A DNA stretch of 43,210 bases from Actinomycetes bacterium. Its GTDB lineage: Bacteria > Actinomycetota > Thermoleophilia > Gaiellales > F1-60-MAGs149. The stretch spans positions 1 through 43,210 of the forward strand of contig JANYCN010000040.1 in NCBI GenBank assembly GCA_025360225.1. The letters are read 5' to 3'. This document shows, one piece after another, positions 32,702 to 41,400 of the stretch. The notes under the pieces were generated by a model. That model saw only the letters and a list, made by a program, of their open reading frames with translations, ran no database searches and was not told where the DNA came from. The translations under genes were made by a program, and so were the position numbers. Numbering within the stretch: the first letter of the stretch is position 1; every line of letters starts with the position of its first letter.

Positions 32702-34272
32702 GCGCGGAAGCGTGCCGTCAGGTGCTCGAGGCCGTCGGCGGTGCGGGCGAGCGATTGGGCCGCGGTCGCGATCTCCTCCGCTGACCGTGCCGCCTCCGCT
32801 GCCGCAGAGGACGCTGCCGAGGTCGATGCCGATGTCCGGTCGGCCAGCGCAACGGCGTCCACGAGCGTGTCGACGGTCGTGCGCGCCGCTCCGGCGATCT
32901 GCCCGAACGCGCGCCCGGTGTCCTCGGAGGAGCGCGTCGCCTCGGAGACCTGCGCCGACGACGCGCCCGCCGCGGTCACGGCCTGGCGCGTCGCGACGAC
33001 GATCTCGCCGATCAGGTCGCCGATCGACCGTGCGGCCTTCTGCGACTCCTCCGCGAGCTTTCGCACCTCGTCGGCGACGACGGCGAAGCCTCGCCCCTGG
33101 TCACCGGCCCGCGCCGCCTCGATCGCCGCGTTCAGCGCCAGGAGGTTCGTCTGCTCGGCGATGCCGGAGATCGTCGCAACGATCGCCGTGATCCGTTCCG
33201 ACTTGTCGCCAAGGTCGCCGATCACCGAGGCCAGCCCGTCCGAGGCCGACGCCACCGCGGCCATCGAGATCGCTGCACCAGCAGCGGTCGTCTCGCCGTC
33301 CCGCGCGAGGTCACCCGAGAGCACCGCGGCGAGACGCGCCGCCTCGACGACCTCAAGCTGGTGCCCCGCGTCGGTCGCCACGGTGTCGATCTCGTTCGCG
33401 ATCTCCCCGACAGAGGCGCGCGCGTGATCTGCCGTCGCAACGAGCTCCTCCGAGGCCGAGGCAAGCTGGCGCGAGCTGTCCTGGATCTCTCGCACCAGCA
33501 CGCCGACGCTGTCGGCCATCGAGTCGAGAGACGTGGCGAGGCGCCCGATCTCGTCGGCCTGGTCGATACCTGAGCGCGCCAGCAGGTCGCCGTCGGCGAC
33601 GCGTCGGGTCGTCGCCTCAAGCGCCATGAGGGGCCGGCGGATGCTTCGACTGATCTGGAGGGCGAGCAGAACACCGATCAGCAGCGCCATACCGGAGAGC
33701 GCCGCGCCGACGACGAGCGCGATGTCCTTCGTTCGTGCAAACGAGACCGTCGTGCCTTTCACCTGCGTGCGAGCGATCTCGCTCAGCGTCGCCGCATCGT
33801 TCGCGACGTTCGTGTACGTCAGCCCGGCAGCGTCAACCGCGAGCGACCGCGCCTTCTGCGCGTTCCCGGCCTCCTGCGCGGTGAAGACGATCGCGTCGAT
33901 CTGCTTCAGCGTCTCGAACTCGTCTGTCAGCTTCGTCATCAGCACCTGCTCGCGCGGCGAGCGCGCACGTCGTGCGAGCTCCGCGACGGAGTCCGCGAAC
34001 GCCTGCTGCGCCTCGAGCGCGCCGGCCTTGCCGCGCCCGTCGTTGAGGACGTAGGCGTACAGGTTCGAGATCAGAGCACCACCGGTCGTCGCGACGTCAT
34101 CGGCCGCCTGCGCGGTCGGCGCCGCGTCGTTCGTCACGGCGTCGCCAGCGTCCGACAACGTCATGACCGACCAGGTAGAGCTGAGCCCGAGCGCCACGAG
34201 GAAGACGAGGACCGTCCCAAACCCGAGGGCGAGCTTGCGACCGATCGAGAGGTCATGCAGCAGGCGACGCAT
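32698..34272 (-). CDS. Methyl-accepting chemotaxis protein
   Basis: 524 aa. TM1 is at about residues 15-34, a helical extracytoplasmic four-helix-bundle-type sensor runs to about 183, TM2 is at about 184-206, HAMP at 207-260, then the signalling coiled coil with the conserved hairpin tip [20 protein letters not shown] ... [20 protein letters not shown] (371-410). The tip residues that contact CheA and CheW are intact. There is no C-terminal CheR-tethering pentapeptide (it ends TARFRA). The gene lies between two lipoprotein genes, 1 nt after one and overlapping the other by 4 nt, so all three are co-translated. The ligand is unknown; the neighbours hint at metal or a metal-bound protein. Confidence 0.95.
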   Translation of the reverse strand: MRRLLHDLSIGRKLALGFGTVLVFLVALGLSSTWSVMTLSDAGDAVTNDAAPTAQAADDVATTGGALISNLYAYVLNDGRGKAGALEAQQAFADSVAELARRARSPREQVLMTKLTDEFETLKQIDAIVFTAQEAGNAQKARSLAVDAAGLTYTNVANDAATLSEIARTQVKGTTVSFARTKDIALVVGAALSGMALLIGVLLALQISRSIRRPLMALEATTRRVADGDLLARSGIDQADEIGRLATSLDSMADSVGVLVREIQDSSRQLASASEELVATADHARASVGEIANEIDTVATDAGHQLEVVEAARLAAVLSGDLARDGETTAAGAAISMAAVASASDGLASVIGDLGDKSERITAIVATISGIAEQTNLLALNAAIEAARAGDQGRGFAVVADEVRKLAEESQKAARSIGDLIGEIVVATRQAVTAAGASSAQVSEATRSSEDTGRAFGQIAGAARTTVDTLVDAVALADRTSASTSAASSAAAEAARSAEEIATAAQSLARTADGLEHLTARFRA

Positions 34273-34273
34273 C

Positions 34274-34780
34274 TCAGACCAGCTTCAGGTTGAAGGCGGC
34301 GTGCTCGGCACCGATCGTGACGTCGACCGTGTAGTCGTGTCCGGCCGGCAGGTCGGCGTTGTTGCCGTAGTGCAGGTCGGGCGGGCCGACGATCACGTCC
34401 TGCATCAGCGTCATGACGATCGGGAAGCTGGCACCAGCGGTGTGATCGGTGACGTTGACCAGCGGGTGAAGTCCCTGCATCGGCTTGCCGGTCCGCTGCG
34501 AGTAGACGTGCGCCTCGAAGTGGCGGCTATCCAGATGGATCGGTGCCATCAGCCCCTCGAGGATGAACTCGCCCTCCGCCGGCTTCTTCGTCGCCGCCTC
34601 CGCCGGCTGGTACATCTGCTCTGGCGGGACGATGTTCATCACGACGACGTAGGTCGCCGTCTCGGCGATCTTCGTCGCGCCGACGTTCGCGTAGATGTTC
34701 TCGCTCGTCGTCGCCGAACCGCCACATCCAGTGGCGACGACGGCGATGGCGGTGAGGGCGATCAGGGAGAGCGCTCGCAC
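34274..34780 (-). CDS. Tp34/P19-like metal-binding lipoprotein
   Basis: 168 aa from GTG 34780 (GGAG 5-6 nt upstream). The signal peptide ends in the lipobox VATGC (Cys19). The folded part contains [20 protein letters not shown], a Met/Gln-rich [20 protein letters not shown], and [20 protein letters not shown]. The LHYGNN ... LP-G-x-x-Y-x-V-x-V-x-IG pattern resembles the Tp34/P19 periplasmic iron-transport family, which binds Cu and Fe through His and Met on an Ig-like fold. It is the first gene of a three-gene unit with the chemoreceptor and the YtkA-like lipoprotein. Family match is by motif only. Confidence 0.65.
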   Translation of the reverse strand: MRALSLIALTAIAVVATGCGGSATTSENIYANVGATKIAETATYVVVMNIVPPEQMYQPAEAATKKPAEGEFILEGLMAPIHLDSRHFEAHVYSQRTGKPMQGLHPLVNVTDHTAGASFPIVMTLMQDVIVGPPDLHYGNNADLPAGHDYTVDVTIGAEHAAFNLKLV

Positions 34781-34809
34781 AGGGACTCCATTCCTCGTTC
34801 GGCGTGCGC

Positions 34810-34845
34810 ACCATCATCGGCAGATGAACGCCGACCGATAATGGT
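34810..34845. repeat. Inverted repeat between rluB and the lipoprotein-MCP operon
   Basis: ACCATCATCGG (34810-34820) and CCGATAATGGT (34835-34845): 11-bp arms with one mismatch. A nested TCGGC/GCCGA pair offers an alternative inner stem. It lies 10 bp after the rluB stop and 30 bp before the lipoprotein start, so it could terminate rluB or act as an operator or mRNA leader for the operon. No T-run. Confidence 0.55.
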
Positions 34846-34855
34846 GGGTTTCGAT

Positions 34856-35575
34856 CTACCGCTCAGGGAGGCGGAGAAGCCCGTCGCGCTCCTTCGCCGT
34901 CAGGTGGCGCCAGTCGCCCGGGGCAAGGTCACCGATCCGCAGCGGCCCGAAGGCGATCCGCCGGAGCGCGCGCACCGGATGGTCGATCGCCTCGCACATG
35001 CGGCGCACCTGGCGGTTTCGTCCCTCGTGGATCGTGATCTCGATCACGCTGCCGGCGGCGTCACCCGTCAGGACGCGTACCTGGGCTGGCGCGGTCGGAC
35101 CGTCGTCGAGCTCGACACCACGCGCGAGACGCGCGGCCTCGTCCGGCGTCACCTGGCCGGTGACGAGCGCGCGGTACGTCTTGTCGACGCCGAAGCTCGG
35201 GTGGATCAGCCGCTGCGTCAACGCCCCATCGTTCGTCAGCAGCAACAGGCCGGTCGTCGTCAGATCAAGCCGGCCGACCGGGAAGATCCGCACCGGAACG
35301 TCCAGGAGGTCGAGGACCGTCGCGCGACCGCGCTCGTCGCTCGCCGTCGTGACGTAGCCCGACGGCTTGTGGAGCATCACGTACACCGGCCGCTCGACCC
35401 GCACCGGCGCACCATCAACGGTCACGACCTGCCCGGCCGTGACCTGCGCGCCAGCCGTCGCGACGAGAACGCCGTCGATCGCGACGCGCCCCTCGGCGAT
35501 CAACACGTCCGCCCCGCGCCGCGAGGCGACGCCGGCCTGCGCGAGGTAACGGTTGAGCCGGGTTGCGTCGGACAC
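34856..35575 (-). CDS. rluB: rRNA pseudouridine synthase (RsuA/RluB family)
   Basis: 239 aa from GTG 35575. An N-terminal S4 RNA-binding domain (RLNRYLAQAGVASRRGADVL, IAEGRVAIDG) is followed by the pseudouridine synthase domain with the catalytic aspartate in PVGRLDLTTTGLLLLTNDG, then KTYRALVTGQ and IHEGRNRQVRRMC. RluB acts on 23S rRNA (U2605 in E. coli); the scpA-scpB-rluB neighbourhood supports this over RsuA. An ATG at 35584 is in frame, but GTG 35575 has TACGAT exactly 7 nt upstream, and that box would overlap the ATG. It shares its promoter region with a divergent membrane protein gene. Confidence 0.92.
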   Translation of the reverse strand: MSDATRLNRYLAQAGVASRRGADVLIAEGRVAIDGVLVATAGAQVTAGQVVTVDGAPVRVERPVYVMLHKPSGYVTTASDERGRATVLDLLDVPVRIFPVGRLDLTTTGLLLLTNDGALTQRLIHPSFGVDKTYRALVTGQVTPDEAARLARGVELDDGPTAPAQVRVLTGDAAGSVIEITIHEGRNRQVRRMCEAIDHPVRALRRIAFGPLRIGDLAPGDWRHLTAKERDGLLRLPER

Positions 35576-35582
35576 GACCGGC

Positions 35583-35588
35583 ATCGTA
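35583..35588 (-). promoter_or_regulatory. -10 box TACGAT of rluB
   Basis: TACGAT on the minus strand lies 7 nt before GTG 35575. It overlaps by two bases (TA, 35587-35588) the -10 box of the divergent gene, forming a back-to-back bidirectional promoter. Confidence 0.55.
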
Positions 35589-35592
35589 TGGT
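35587..35592 (+). promoter_or_regulatory. -10 box TATGGT of the small membrane protein gene
   Basis: TATGGT lies 8 nt before ATG 35601 and overlaps the rluB -10 box on the other strand. Confidence 0.5.
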
Positions 35593-35600
35593 GGTGTGCG

Positions 35601-35954
35601 ATGGGAGCGGCCCAGCCGACACCGAAAGCGCTCGTGCTCACCGTCGTCGTCGGCGCGCCGGCGCTGCTCACGGCGTTCGCGTTCGGCTTCGGCTCCGACG
35701 TCGCTTCCTGGTGCGCGCCGTGGTCGATCGTCGGCGCGGCGCCGTTCGTCGCCGGGCGCCGCCTCGCGCTGCCCGTCGTGCTCGCCCTCGCGTCCGTCGC
35801 GCTGCTCGCCGGCGCGGCACCGCTCGCCGGCCTCGTCGCCGGAGCGATCGCGGGCGCGCTCGCCGACCGGGGAGCGCGGCCGCTGGTCACCCTCCCCGTC
35901 GTGTTCCTCGGCGCTGCGGCGTCGCTCGGCGCCCTCGCCGTGGCTTTCAGCTAA
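35601..35954 (+). CDS. Small hydrophobic membrane protein of unknown function
   Basis: 117 aa, mostly hydrophobic with about four membrane segments: ALVLTVVVGAPALLTAFAFG, SIVGAAPFVAG-RR, LALPVVLALASVALLAGAAP with LAGLVAGAIAG, and LVTLPVVFLGAAASLGALAV. The Arg-rich loops (GRR, ADRGARP) suggest cytoplasmic positions. No family recognised. It is the only rightward gene in the 27-42 kb housekeeping block, sitting between scpB and rluB on the opposite strand. Start chosen at ATG 35601 (TATGGT 8 nt upstream) over an open frame from 35553 that runs into rluB. Confidence 0.6.
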   Translation: MGAAQPTPKALVLTVVVGAPALLTAFAFGFGSDVASWCAPWSIVGAAPFVAGRRLALPVVLALASVALLAGAAPLAGLVAGAIAGALADRGARPLVTLPVVFLGAAASLGALAVAFS

Positions 35955-35977
35955 CCAGCAGCAGCGACAGGGCGGCC

Positions 35978-36553
35978 CTACGCTCGCTCTGCGGCGACGG
36001 CCTGCAGGCGATCGCGCAGCGCGTCCGGATCAGCCTCGCCGGGGACGATCTGATCGAGCGCGGGCAGCGATGCGCGACCCTCGGCGAGCGAGAACACCCG
36101 ATCGAACACCGACGTGGTGCGGTACAGCACCGGCGCCCCAGGCGTGTCGCCGCGGCCGGACTCCTCGATCAACCCACGCTCGGAGAGGCTCGCGACGGTG
36201 CCATCGGCGGAGACGCCGCGGATGCGGGCGATCTCGGGCCGCGAGACCGGACCGGCGTAGGCGATGATCGCGAGCGTCTCGAGCGCTGCCTGGCTGAACG
36301 GTCGATCGGGGGAGCGGTCGAGGAGCCGTGCGCATGCCATGGCCGCGGCGTCGGCTGCACGCAGCGCGTAGCCGGATGAGACGCGCTCGAGGACGACGCC
36401 CGAGCGCCCGTCGGCGTGGCGCTCACCAAGGGCGTCGAGGGCGCGCTCGACCGCCTCCGTCGAGCAGTCAGCGGCGTCGGCGAGCTGGGCGAGCGTGAGC
36501 GGCTCGGAGGCGACGAACAGGAGCGCCTCGACGACGTGCGTGAGCTCAGCCAT
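35978..36553 (-). CDS. scpB: Segregation and condensation protein B
   Basis: 191 aa with two winged-helix domains: LTHVVEALLFVASEPLTLAQ at the N-terminus, then FSQAALETLAIIAYAGPVSR and PEIARIRGVSADGTVASLSE. These are the standard ScpB motifs. ScpB dimers bind ScpA and SMC in the condensin complex that organises and segregates the chromosome. Its start shares one base with the scpA stop (TGATG). Confidence 0.94.
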   Translation of the reverse strand: MAELTHVVEALLFVASEPLTLAQLADAADCSTEAVERALDALGERHADGRSGVVLERVSSGYALRAADAAAMACARLLDRSPDRPFSQAALETLAIIAYAGPVSRPEIARIRGVSADGTVASLSERGLIEESGRGDTPGAPVLYRTTSVFDRVFSLAEGRASLPALDQIVPGEADPDALRDRLQAVAAERA

Positions 36554-37338
36554 CAGGCGACCGCCTCGCTCGCCTCGCTGTCGAGGGCCTCGTCGCGGTC
36601 GAGGAGCAGGCCGGCGGCACGGGCGATGCGGATCGGCGCGAACGGGTCGACCTGCGCCATGCGCACCTCGCCGCGCTTGTAGAGATCAAGGAGCGCCCAG
36701 AAGGCGACGGCCTGACCCATCCGATCGAGACCGGCGCAGGCGTCGTCGAACGTGAAGGTGCCGCGCTCGTCGAGCAGCCGCCGGAACCGGTCGAGGAAGT
36801 CGCGCACCGGCAAAAGGCGCTTCGGCAGGTGCGCAAGGTCGGGCGACGGCGGCGGCGTCAGCAGACGCGTGAGCGCGGCAACGAGACCTCTCGGGTCGCC
36901 GGCCGGCAGCGGCTGGTCGCGTGGTCGCGGTGCGCGCAGCGCCGGCGGCGTCGTTCGGAACAGCCGGGCACCGACCTCCTCACGACGACGACGCAACCAC
37001 TCGGCAGCGGCGCCGGCGCGCGCGTACTCAGCGAGACGCGCCGCGAGCTCCTCGGCGGAGGCGAGCGCGTCGTCAACGTCCTCGAGCTCCTCGCCCGGCA
37101 GCAGCAGACGGCTCTTCAGCTCGCACAGCGCCGAGACGAGCACGAGGAACTCGCTCATCGCCTCGAGATCAACGCTCGGGTCACTCCCAGCATGCTCGAC
37201 GTAGGCGACGCAGATCTCGGCGACGGCGACCTCCGAGAGCTCGACGTCATCACGCAGGACCAGCGTCAGGAGCAGGTCGAACGGCCCGGCGAACAGGTCG
37301 AGGTCGAGGTCGAGGTTCAGGACCGACTGCGACGCCAC
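36553..37338 (-). CDS. scpA: Segregation and condensation protein A (kleisin)
   Basis: 261 aa from GTG 37338. The N-terminal SMC-neck-binding part has FAGPFDLLLTLVLRDDVELS and AVAEICVAYVEHAGSDPSVD, then MSEFLVLVSALCELKSRLLL; the C-terminal winged helix (AVAFWALLDLYKRGEVRMAQ) binds the SMC head. It bridges SMC heads with ScpB. The first residues repeat LDLDLDL, an odd acidic stretch. GTG is chosen because TAGGCT lies 6 nt upstream and no Shine-Dalgarno sequence is present. Promoter-proximal gene of scpA-scpB. Confidence 0.93.
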   Translation of the reverse strand: MASQSVLNLDLDLDLFAGPFDLLLTLVLRDDVELSEVAVAEICVAYVEHAGSDPSVDLEAMSEFLVLVSALCELKSRLLLPGEELEDVDDALASAEELAARLAEYARAGAAAEWLRRRREEVGARLFRTTPPALRAPRPRDQPLPAGDPRGLVAALTRLLTPPPSPDLAHLPKRLLPVRDFLDRFRRLLDERGTFTFDDACAGLDRMGQAVAFWALLDLYKRGEVRMAQVDPFAPIRIARAAGLLLDRDEALDSEASEAVA

Positions 37339-37344
37339 CGACGG

Positions 37345-37350
37345 AGCCTA
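37345..37350 (-). promoter_or_regulatory. -10 box TAGGCT of scpAB
   Basis: TAGGCT on the minus strand lies 6 nt before GTG 37338, in the 46-bp gap after the CheC-fusion gene; leaderless spacing. Confidence 0.6.
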
Positions 37351-37384
37351 CCGGTCCGACCGGACGTGACCGCGGACGCTCAGC

Positions 37385-38386
37385 TCAGGCAGCCGCGCCC
37401 ATCGCCCGCTCGAGCCGCTCAAGAAGCTCGTCGACGGCGGTGATCTGTGGCACGAACGTGAAGTTGAAGCCCTCAACGCCGCCGATGATCAGCGACGAGC
37501 GCATGAAGACGACCAGCTCGTCGCCCTTGCCATCGTCATGCAGCCGCTCGAGCAGCTTGCCAAGCATGTCGACCTCGAGACGCGGCGGGTCGGGCTCGAG
37601 CTCCATCCCGGTCAGCATCGTGATGCCGTTCATGTAGGACGCCGAGAGGATGTTGCCGACCTCGCGCAGCGCGGAGCGCCCCATCTCGTCGCTCATGCTG
37701 ACGCCGAGCAGCGAGCAGAGGCGGTTCGGCGCGTCGCCGGTGAAGACCAGCACGACGCGGCCGTTGTTGCCGGCGATCGGCGTCTCGACGAGCGCCGAGG
37801 TCTCGAGCGGCGAGCCGAGCATCGCCGTCGCCTCGGATGCCCGCACCAGCATCGCCTCGGAGAAGCTCAGGTCGACCTCCTGGGCGATCATTGCCGAGAG
37901 CGCCGTCGCGGCCTGCCCCGAGCCGATGTTCGCGACCTCGCGCAACGCGCTCTGCTGCATCGCCGTCAACGACGACGCGATCGAGGGGGCCTCGAAGATG
38001 CCGACGACCGCCGGCAGGTCGAGTAACGGCAGGATGCCCCCGGACTGATCGATCAGCGCGCCGGTGCAGAAGGGACTGCTCGCGAGCGCCGGCAACGGCG
38101 TGCGCGGCAGGTCGCTCTGCCCGATCAGCTCGTTCACGGCGAGCGCCATCCGCCGGCCGCCGATCCAGACGATCACGGCGTCCGTCGGCTCGTCCGCCCA
38201 GAGTCCCAAGCGGTCGGCGACCCGATACAACGGCAACGACTTGCCGCGAAACAGCACGCAGAGCGTGCCGCCGACGTTGTGGATGCGGTAGCTCCCCAGG
38301 CGGAACGTCTGCTCGACGTGCGACATCGGCAGGGCACACGGGACGTCGCCGACACGGACGACGAGCGCATGAACGGTCTCGGACAT
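37385..38386 (-). CDS. CheA-P5/CheW-like domain fused to two-site CheC phosphatase
   Basis: 333 aa from ATG 38386 (GGAG 7 nt upstream). Residues 1-130 form a CheW-like double barrel: HALVVRVGDVPCALPMSHVE, VLFRGKSLPLYRVADRLGL, VIVWIGGRRMALAVNELIGQ, GGILPLLDLPAVV. The wording is closer to the P5 regulatory domain of CheA than to free CheW. Residues 140-333 form a CheC/FliY-type phosphatase with both active-site helices: Ser146-Glu150-Asn153 (SALREVANIGSGQAATALSA) and Ser238-Glu242-Asn245 (SALREVGNILSAS). CheC dephosphorylates CheY-P. The fusion would place the phosphatase in the receptor array. It lies 79 bp after dnaE and before scpA; a chemoreceptor gene is 3 kb away, but no cheA or cheY is present. 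Confidence 0.88.
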   Translation of the reverse strand: MSETVHALVVRVGDVPCALPMSHVEQTFRLGSYRIHNVGGTLCVLFRGKSLPLYRVADRLGLWADEPTDAVIVWIGGRRMALAVNELIGQSDLPRTPLPALASSPFCTGALIDQSGGILPLLDLPAVVGIFEAPSIASSLTAMQQSALREVANIGSGQAATALSAMIAQEVDLSFSEAMLVRASEATAMLGSPLETSALVETPIAGNNGRVVLVFTGDAPNRLCSLLGVSMSDEMGRSALREVGNILSASYMNGITMLTGMELEPDPPRLEVDMLGKLLERLHDDGKGDELVVFMRSSLIIGGVEGFNFTFVPQITAVDELLERLERAMGAAA

Positions 38387-38465
38387 CGCGTTGCTCCGTC
38401 AGTTGATGCGTATCCATCGGCACGGGGACGCCGAACTTGAGGTCGTCGTCGTCGCGCGGGGCACG

Positions 38466-41400
38466 TCAGGCGAGCGTCACCTCGCCGAGGCGTGCACGGA
38501 CCACGGCGAAGAAGGCAGACTCGGGTCGAACGCGGTAGGAGGCGCCGAGGCGGAGGCGTTTCATCCCTCGCGACGTGGCGAGGTCGACGACGACGGCGTG
38601 GTCGCCAGGGAACTCGCGCACGAGCGCTTTCAGGTCGTCGATCGCCGTGCGCGCAACACGGCGAGCATCGATCGCGAGACAGACGATCCCGGTCTCCGGC
38701 ACCGCGTCGAACGGCAGCACCTCGTCCGCGACGAGCTTCATCTCACCGCCACCACGACCGTCCGCACGCCCCCGGATCATGATGATCCGATCGGCGACGA
38801 GCAGGTCGCGCGACGCGGCGTACGTGCGGGCGAACACGGTCACCTCGGTCGAGCCGGTGAGGTCCTCGAGGACGACGAACGCCATCGTGTCGCCCTTCTT
38901 CGTGATCAGCTGGCGCACGCTCGAGACGAGGCCGCCGATCGTCACGCGCTCCCCTTCGCGCCGCGCCGCCACCTCACGCAAGCCACAGTCGACCTTGCGG
39001 CGCAGCTGCTCGCGCACGTCGGCGAGCGGGTGGCTGGAGACGTACAGCCCGAGCGTCTCGCGCTCGGCGATCAACAGGTCGCGCCGGTCGAACTCGACGT
39101 CGGGGATCGCCGGGTACGTCTGGCGTACCGGCGCGACGTCAACCGGCTCGAGGTCGAAGATCGAGCCCTGACCGGCAAGTCGATCGGCCTGCGACTTTCG
39201 GCCCATCGCCACCGCCACCTCGGCAACCTCAAGCAGGCCCTTCCGCGGTGAGCCGGTCGAGTCGAACGCGCCGGCACGGACGAGGCTCTCGAGGACGCGC
39301 GTTGACACCGCCTGCATGTCGACGCGCTCGCAGAAGTCGTAGAGCGACACGAACGACCCGCCCTCGTTGCGCGCCTCGATGATCGAGCGCACTGCCGTCT
39401 CCCCCACGTTCTTCACGGCGGACAGCCCGAAACGGATCCTCCCGTCGACGACGGCGAAGTCGCGCTGCGACGTGCTCACGTCGGGCGGCAGGACCTCGAT
39501 GCCCATCTCGGTGCACTCCGCGACGTAGAACGGAACCTTGTCCTTGGTGTCCATCACCGACGAGATCAACGCCGCCATGTACTCCGCCGGATGGTTCGCC
39601 TTCAGGTACGCGGTGCGGTAGGAGATCAGCGCGTAGCACGCCGCATGGCTCTTGTTGAACGAGTACTCGGCCGAGCGCTCGTTCTCGCCCCACAGCGCCT
39701 CGGCGACGCCTGCCGCCACGCCGTTCGCGGCGCATCCACCGACGAACTTCGGCTTCAACGACGCCATCAGATCGGCGTTCTTCTTGCTGATCGCCTTGCG
39801 CAGGTCGTCCGCCTCGGATGGCGTGAAGCCTGCGAGATCCTTGGCGATCTGCATCGCCTGTTCCTGGTACACGTACACGCCCATCGACGTGCCGAGGATC
39901 GGCTCGAGACGCGGATCGGTGTACGTCACCGGCTCCTGTCCGTTCTTGCGCCGGGCGTACACCGGGATGTTCTGCATCGGCCCGGGGCGGTACAGGGCGA
40001 CGAGGGCGACGAGGTCCTCGAACTCCGTCGGCTTCACCTGGCGCAGCGCGTCGCGCATGCCGGCCGACTCGAACTGGAAGATGCCGGTCGCGTCGCCGCG
40101 GCGCAGCATCGCGTACGTCGGTTCGTCGTCAAGGGGGAGCGTGTCGATGTGCAGGTCGACGCCGTTGGAAGCACGGACGAGCCGCACCGCCTCGTCGATC
40201 ACGTCGAGGTTGCGCAGCCCGAGGAAGTCCATCTTCAGCAGGCCGAGCGCCTCGACGTCGCCCATCGGGTACTGCGTGACGATCGCCTCGTCCGCTCCCT
40301 TGCGCTGCAGCGGCAGGTAGTCGGAGAGGTCGCGGTCGCCGATCACGACGGCGGCAGCGTGGATCGAGTCCTGACGGACGAGGCCTTCGAGCGGGCGCGC
40401 CATGTCGACCAGCTGGCGGACGGTGACGGGCTTGCCTTCGTGGTCGTGACCGATCGGCGTCGGGTCATCGTACGCCGCCTGCAGCTCCTGCCCGGGCTTC
40501 ATGCAGTCGTCGAACCCGACCTTGACGCCTTCCGGGATCATCTTCGCGACCCGGTCGACGGTGCCGAACGGCAGGCCGAGCACGCGGCCGGTGTCACGCG
40601 TCGCGGCCTTCGCGGCGAGCTTGCCGAAGGTGATGATCTGCGCGACGCGCGTGCGACCGTACTTCTCCACGACGTAGTTGAGGACGCGTTCGCGGCCGTC
40701 GACGGAGAAGTCGATGTCGATGTCCGGCATCGACTTGCGACCCGGGTTGAGGAAGCGCTCGAACAGCAGCTCGTAGCGGATCGGGTCGACGTCGGTGATG
40801 CGCAGGCAGTACGCGACGAGCGAGCCGGCGGCTGAGCCGCGGCCCGGTCCGACGCCGATGCCGTTGCGCTTCGCGAAGTCGACGAAGTCCCAGACGATGA
40901 GGAAGTAGTCGGCGAACCCCATCTCGCGGATCGTCTGCAGCTCGAACGCGAGGCGCAGCCGCAACGACTCGTCGATGGTGCCGTATCGCTCGACGAGGCC
41001 GCGCTCGCACAGCGCCGTCAGGTGCTCGAGCGCGTCCTGCCCATCGGGCAGGTCGAAGCTCGGCAGACGGATCTGGCCGAGGTCGATCTCCACGTTGCAG
41101 CGCTCGGCGATCTCGAGCGTCGGGCGCAGCAGCTCGCGCTCGTATGGCGCGAAGTCGCGCGCCATCTCCGCCGGCGTCTTGAAGTAGAACGACTTGTTCT
41201 CGAACCGGAACCGCTTCGGGTTCGCCAGCTCATCGCCGGTCTGGATGCAGAGGAGCGCCTCGTGCGGGTCGGCATCCTCGGCCCGGAGGTAGTGCACGTC
41301 ACCGGTGCCGACGAGCGGCAGCCCGGTCTCGTCCGCGAGGCGGATGAGGCCGGGGTTGACGGCACGGTGCGCCGCGATGCCCGCGTCCTGGAGCTCGAGG

